Assembly (NCBI GenBank): GCA_003194435.1
Contig: PQXC01000004.1
Location: forward strand, 1-64,000
Direction of reading: 5' to 3'
Origin: Candidatus Methanophagaceae archaeon
GTDB taxonomy: Archaea; Halobacteriota; Syntropharchaeia; Alkanophagales; Methanospirareceae
Length of the DNA: 64,000 nt
Position 1 is the stretch's first letter. Every line of letters begins with the position of its first letter. Made by a program: the position numbers and the translations under genes. Shown in pieces: positions 62,230-64,000 of the stretch. The notes below the pieces were generated by a model, which did no database searches, was not told the origin of the DNA, and saw only the letters and a program-made list of their open reading frames with translations.

Positions 62230-63440
62230 CGAAGGAAATAAATGAGTTCCATTTGTTAGTAACGCCACATCAAAATAAAAAACTTCCTATTTATAGATGG
62301 TATCATTTTAACCATAGTTTCTCAAGGGATTTAGTATGGTATCTAATAGACAAATTCGATCTTAATTGCGGAAACATCATATTAGACCCTTTTTGTGGCA
62401 GTGGGACTACTCTATTGGCTGCACAAGAAAAAGGGATATCAGCTATTGGGATAGATATTTTACCTCTTTCTGTATTTATTTCTAATGCTAAATTACAAAA
62501 CTATAATATAGATAAAATCAAGTATAAAATTGAAGAACTTAATAAGCTCCTGAGCAATCATAACAAAAATACTACCTTAATTCCCGAATTTAAAATACTC
62601 CACAAGGTCTTTGACCCCGATGTGTTATCTGATATTTTCGTGGTTAAAAATTGGATCCAAAAGATGGAAGATAAAAAACTAAAATATTTCTTCTTTACAG
62701 CCCTTCTTTCTATTACGGAAAAAGTTGCTTTCGCCAGGAAAGATGGTGGCTTTTTACGGATAGTCCCTGATAAAAAGATACCAGACTTTAAAGAAACTTT
62801 GTTTATCAAGATTAACGAAATGCTCAGTGATATTGAACACAGCAATTCACAGAATAATACTAAATCTAAGGCTCAAATAGGAGATGCACGAAAAATTTGT
62901 TTTCGAAGTTCATCCTTTGATGCTGTTATTACTTCACCCCCCTATCTTAATAGACATGATTATACGAGAGTCTATATCTTAGAATTAGCTATTGCTTTTC
63001 TAAAATCGGAGGGAGAAATAAAAAGGTTGAGGTATAAAACCTTACGTTCTCACGTAGAGGCAAAAAAAGTTTTCGTTGCCGATGGTTATAAAGAACCTAT
63101 TAAATTAAAAGAGATCATAGAAAAATTGGAAAAAGAAACTTTACCTAATAAGCATGTTATTCCTATGATAAAGGGCTATTTTGAGGATATGTACCTGGTA
63201 CTTAAGGAAGTAGCGAGGGTATTAAAGCAGAGGGGTTTTGCTGCTTTTGTAATAGGAGATGTGAGGTATGGTGGATTTTTGGTTCCTGTTAGTGATATTT
63301 TGGTAGAGATAGGTGATTCACTGGGGCTAACGCATCAGGAAACACTTGTAGCAAGGTTAAGAGGAAATAGTCCCCAACAAATGGGTAAATTTGGAAAGAT
63401 ACCGGCAAAGGAGAGCATAGTGATATGGAAAAAGCAATAA
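62226..63440 (+). CDS. DNA methyltransferase (DPFCGSGT...SPPY type)
   Basis: A 404-residue methyltransferase with motif I DPFCGSGTTLLAAQEKG (about 54-70) and motif IV ITSPPYLNRHD (about 236-246), an order typical of beta-class N4-cytosine or N6-adenine enzymes. The C-terminal GFAAFVIGDVRYGGFLVP is another conserved block. Being coupled by ATGA to the IIG-like gene, and followed by an overlapping third gene, it probably protects DNA within the same system. A separate methyltransferase is unusual for a type IIG enzyme, which already has one. Confidence 0.85.
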   Translation: MTKEINEFHLLVTPHQNKKLPIYRWYHFNHSFSRDLVWYLIDKFDLNCGNIILDPFCGSGTTLLAAQEKGISAIGIDILPLSVFISNAKLQNYNIDKIKYKIEELNKLLSNHNKNTTLIPEFKILHKVFDPDVLSDIFVVKNWIQKMEDKKLKYFFFTALLSITEKVAFARKDGGFLRIVPDKKIPDFKETLFIKINEMLSDIEHSNSQNNTKSKAQIGDARKICFRSSSFDAVITSPPYLNRHDYTRVYILELAIAFLKSEGEIKRLRYKTLRSHVEAKKVFVADGYKEPIKLKEIIEKLEKETLPNKHVIPMIKGYFEDMYLVLKEVARVLKQRGFAAFVIGDVRYGGFLVPVSDILVEIGDSLGLTHQETLVARLRGNSPQQMGKFGKIPAKESIVIWKKQ

Positions 63441-64000
63441 AAGATGATATTTATTGGATGAGAAAAGAAACAAGTCTCTCAAAAATAAGAGATATTCTAT
63501 TGCTGATTGAAAAATATAATGGTCTTCGTTATACCGAAATCGCTGATATAGGTATTAAGGAGGGAATTTTTATAAAAAAAGATGGGACTCCGCTTGCTAA
63601 ATCCCCTATTTATCACTGCATACGAGCTGCCCTCAAATTGGGATTAATTACTCAAAATAAGAGCAAAAAATATCTAGTAAACTGGAATAAACCAGAAGTT
63701 CGTAAACTTATCAAATTAAGACAATATCTTGCTCCTCTAAACAAGGAGGAAGAACTTATTTTTCAAAAATTGATTATTGACAACCCTGACTGCAGGGAAG
63801 CTTTTTTCTGGATATTTATGGGTAAAAAGGAATTTTCATGGAAAAATTTTGTGGAACATGGTAAAGTAGTGTATATCTCCCCCACGGTAATAGAAATGAA
63901 AGGAGGAAAACAAAAAAGGAAGGTACGAACTAAAAAATATATTAACATGGAAACAGGCGATCAAATTGTTCTTGAAACACCGATAGAGCGTATGGCAGTG
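63425..64000 (+). CDS. Third gene of the R-M operon, unidentified (runs off right edge)
   Basis: The frame opens at ATG 63425, 16 bases inside the methyltransferase gene, and stays open to the window's end (192 codons). The first 85 residues (SLSKIRDILLLIEKYNGLRY, then YTEIADIGIKEG and CIRAALKLGLITQNKSKKYL) look like a winged-helix with a DNA-binding turn. The rest is Lys-rich with no motif I can name. It could be a control protein, a nuclease or a specificity factor of the system. Confidence 0.65.
   Translation, partial: MEKAIKDDIYWMRKETSLSKIRDILLLIEKYNGLRYTEIADIGIKEGIFIKKDGTPLAKSPIYHCIRAALKLGLITQNKSKKYLVNWNKPEVRKLIKLRQYLAPLNKEEELIFQKLIIDNPDCREAFFWIFMGKKEFSWKNFVEHGKVVYISPTVIEMKGGKQKRKVRTKKYINMETGDQIVLETPIERMAV

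Noticed and set aside
1..64000. CRISPR array or replication origin
   Set aside because: No regularly spaced repeats and no cdc6 gene or origin-like repeat cluster was seen.

Overview
The window looks like a euryarchaeal chromosome, most probably an ANME-1 (Methanophagales) anaerobic methane oxidiser or a close relative. The reasons are archaeal-type information genes (rfcL, priS, archaeal alaS, pheT and thrS, S14, S8, L32e), archaeal ether-lipid genes (a UbiA-family prenyltransferase, a Tes-like radical SAM enzyme, a UbiD decarboxylase of the archaeal mevalonate branch), methanofuran genes (mfnA, mfnF), a CfbA/CbiX-type chelatase, and two metF genes flanking metV. MetF in place of Mer is a known peculiarity of ANME-1. 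The lineage is inferred from gene content only; no rRNA is present.

Layout. 1-2.0 kb: IS1182-like transposase running off the left edge, a structured non-coding element, and a decayed PIN-domain pair. 2.0-6.2 kb (minus): an unusual chaperone operon, grpE-dnaK-triple J-like gene, in which DnaK ends in a ubiquitin-like domain. 6.3-13.1 kb (minus): trkA, alaS, hisC, mfnA, queE. 13.2-20.9 kb: tatD, FAD oxidoreductase, small acidic protein, mfnF (minus), a second grpE, glmU-like, glmS. 20.9-26.5 kb: anchored protein, rpsH, rpsN, Tes-like enzyme, isocitrate dehydrogenase family enzyme, tRNA-Arg(UCU), argG. 26.9-31.5 kb is a junkyard: truncated DUF2330 gene, IS4/IS1634-like element, hsdR remnant, and an in-frame leuS-fic chimera. 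31.5-38.8 kb: radical SAM protein, DGGGP synthase-like UbiA, mutL, cfbA, DsrE-like protein, flippase-like protein, coiled coil, small tyrosine recombinase, rpl32e. 39.0-45.1 kb (minus): tRNA-Arg(GCG), APS kinase-like, pheT, ABC ATPase, rfcL, ubiD, tightly packed. 45.2-52.2 kb: thrS, transposase remnant, metF-metV-metV'-metF, priS. 52.3-55.4 kb: tRNA-Lys followed by an AT-richer accessory stretch with a HEPN protein, membrane proteins and an IS110 remnant. 55.4-58.4 kb: COG2509 flavoprotein and a moaA with two radical SAM cores. 58.5-64 kb: a restriction-modification operon running off the right edge.

Two themes stand out. First, tandem duplication of every size is a frequent mutation here: 7-bp repeats in grpE, a 10-bp frameshifting duplication, a 22-bp duplication in fic, a 488-bp duplication in metV, a 528-bp in-frame duplication in moaA, and dipeptide-repeat inserts in many housekeeping enzymes. 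Second, the chaperone operon is unlike a canonical DnaKJ-GrpE set: Hsp70 without the normal helical lid but with a ubiquitin-like tail, a partner with three J-like modules none of which keeps HPD, and a GrpE extended by about 100 residues of coiled coil. A canonical-looking GrpE is encoded 11 kb away.
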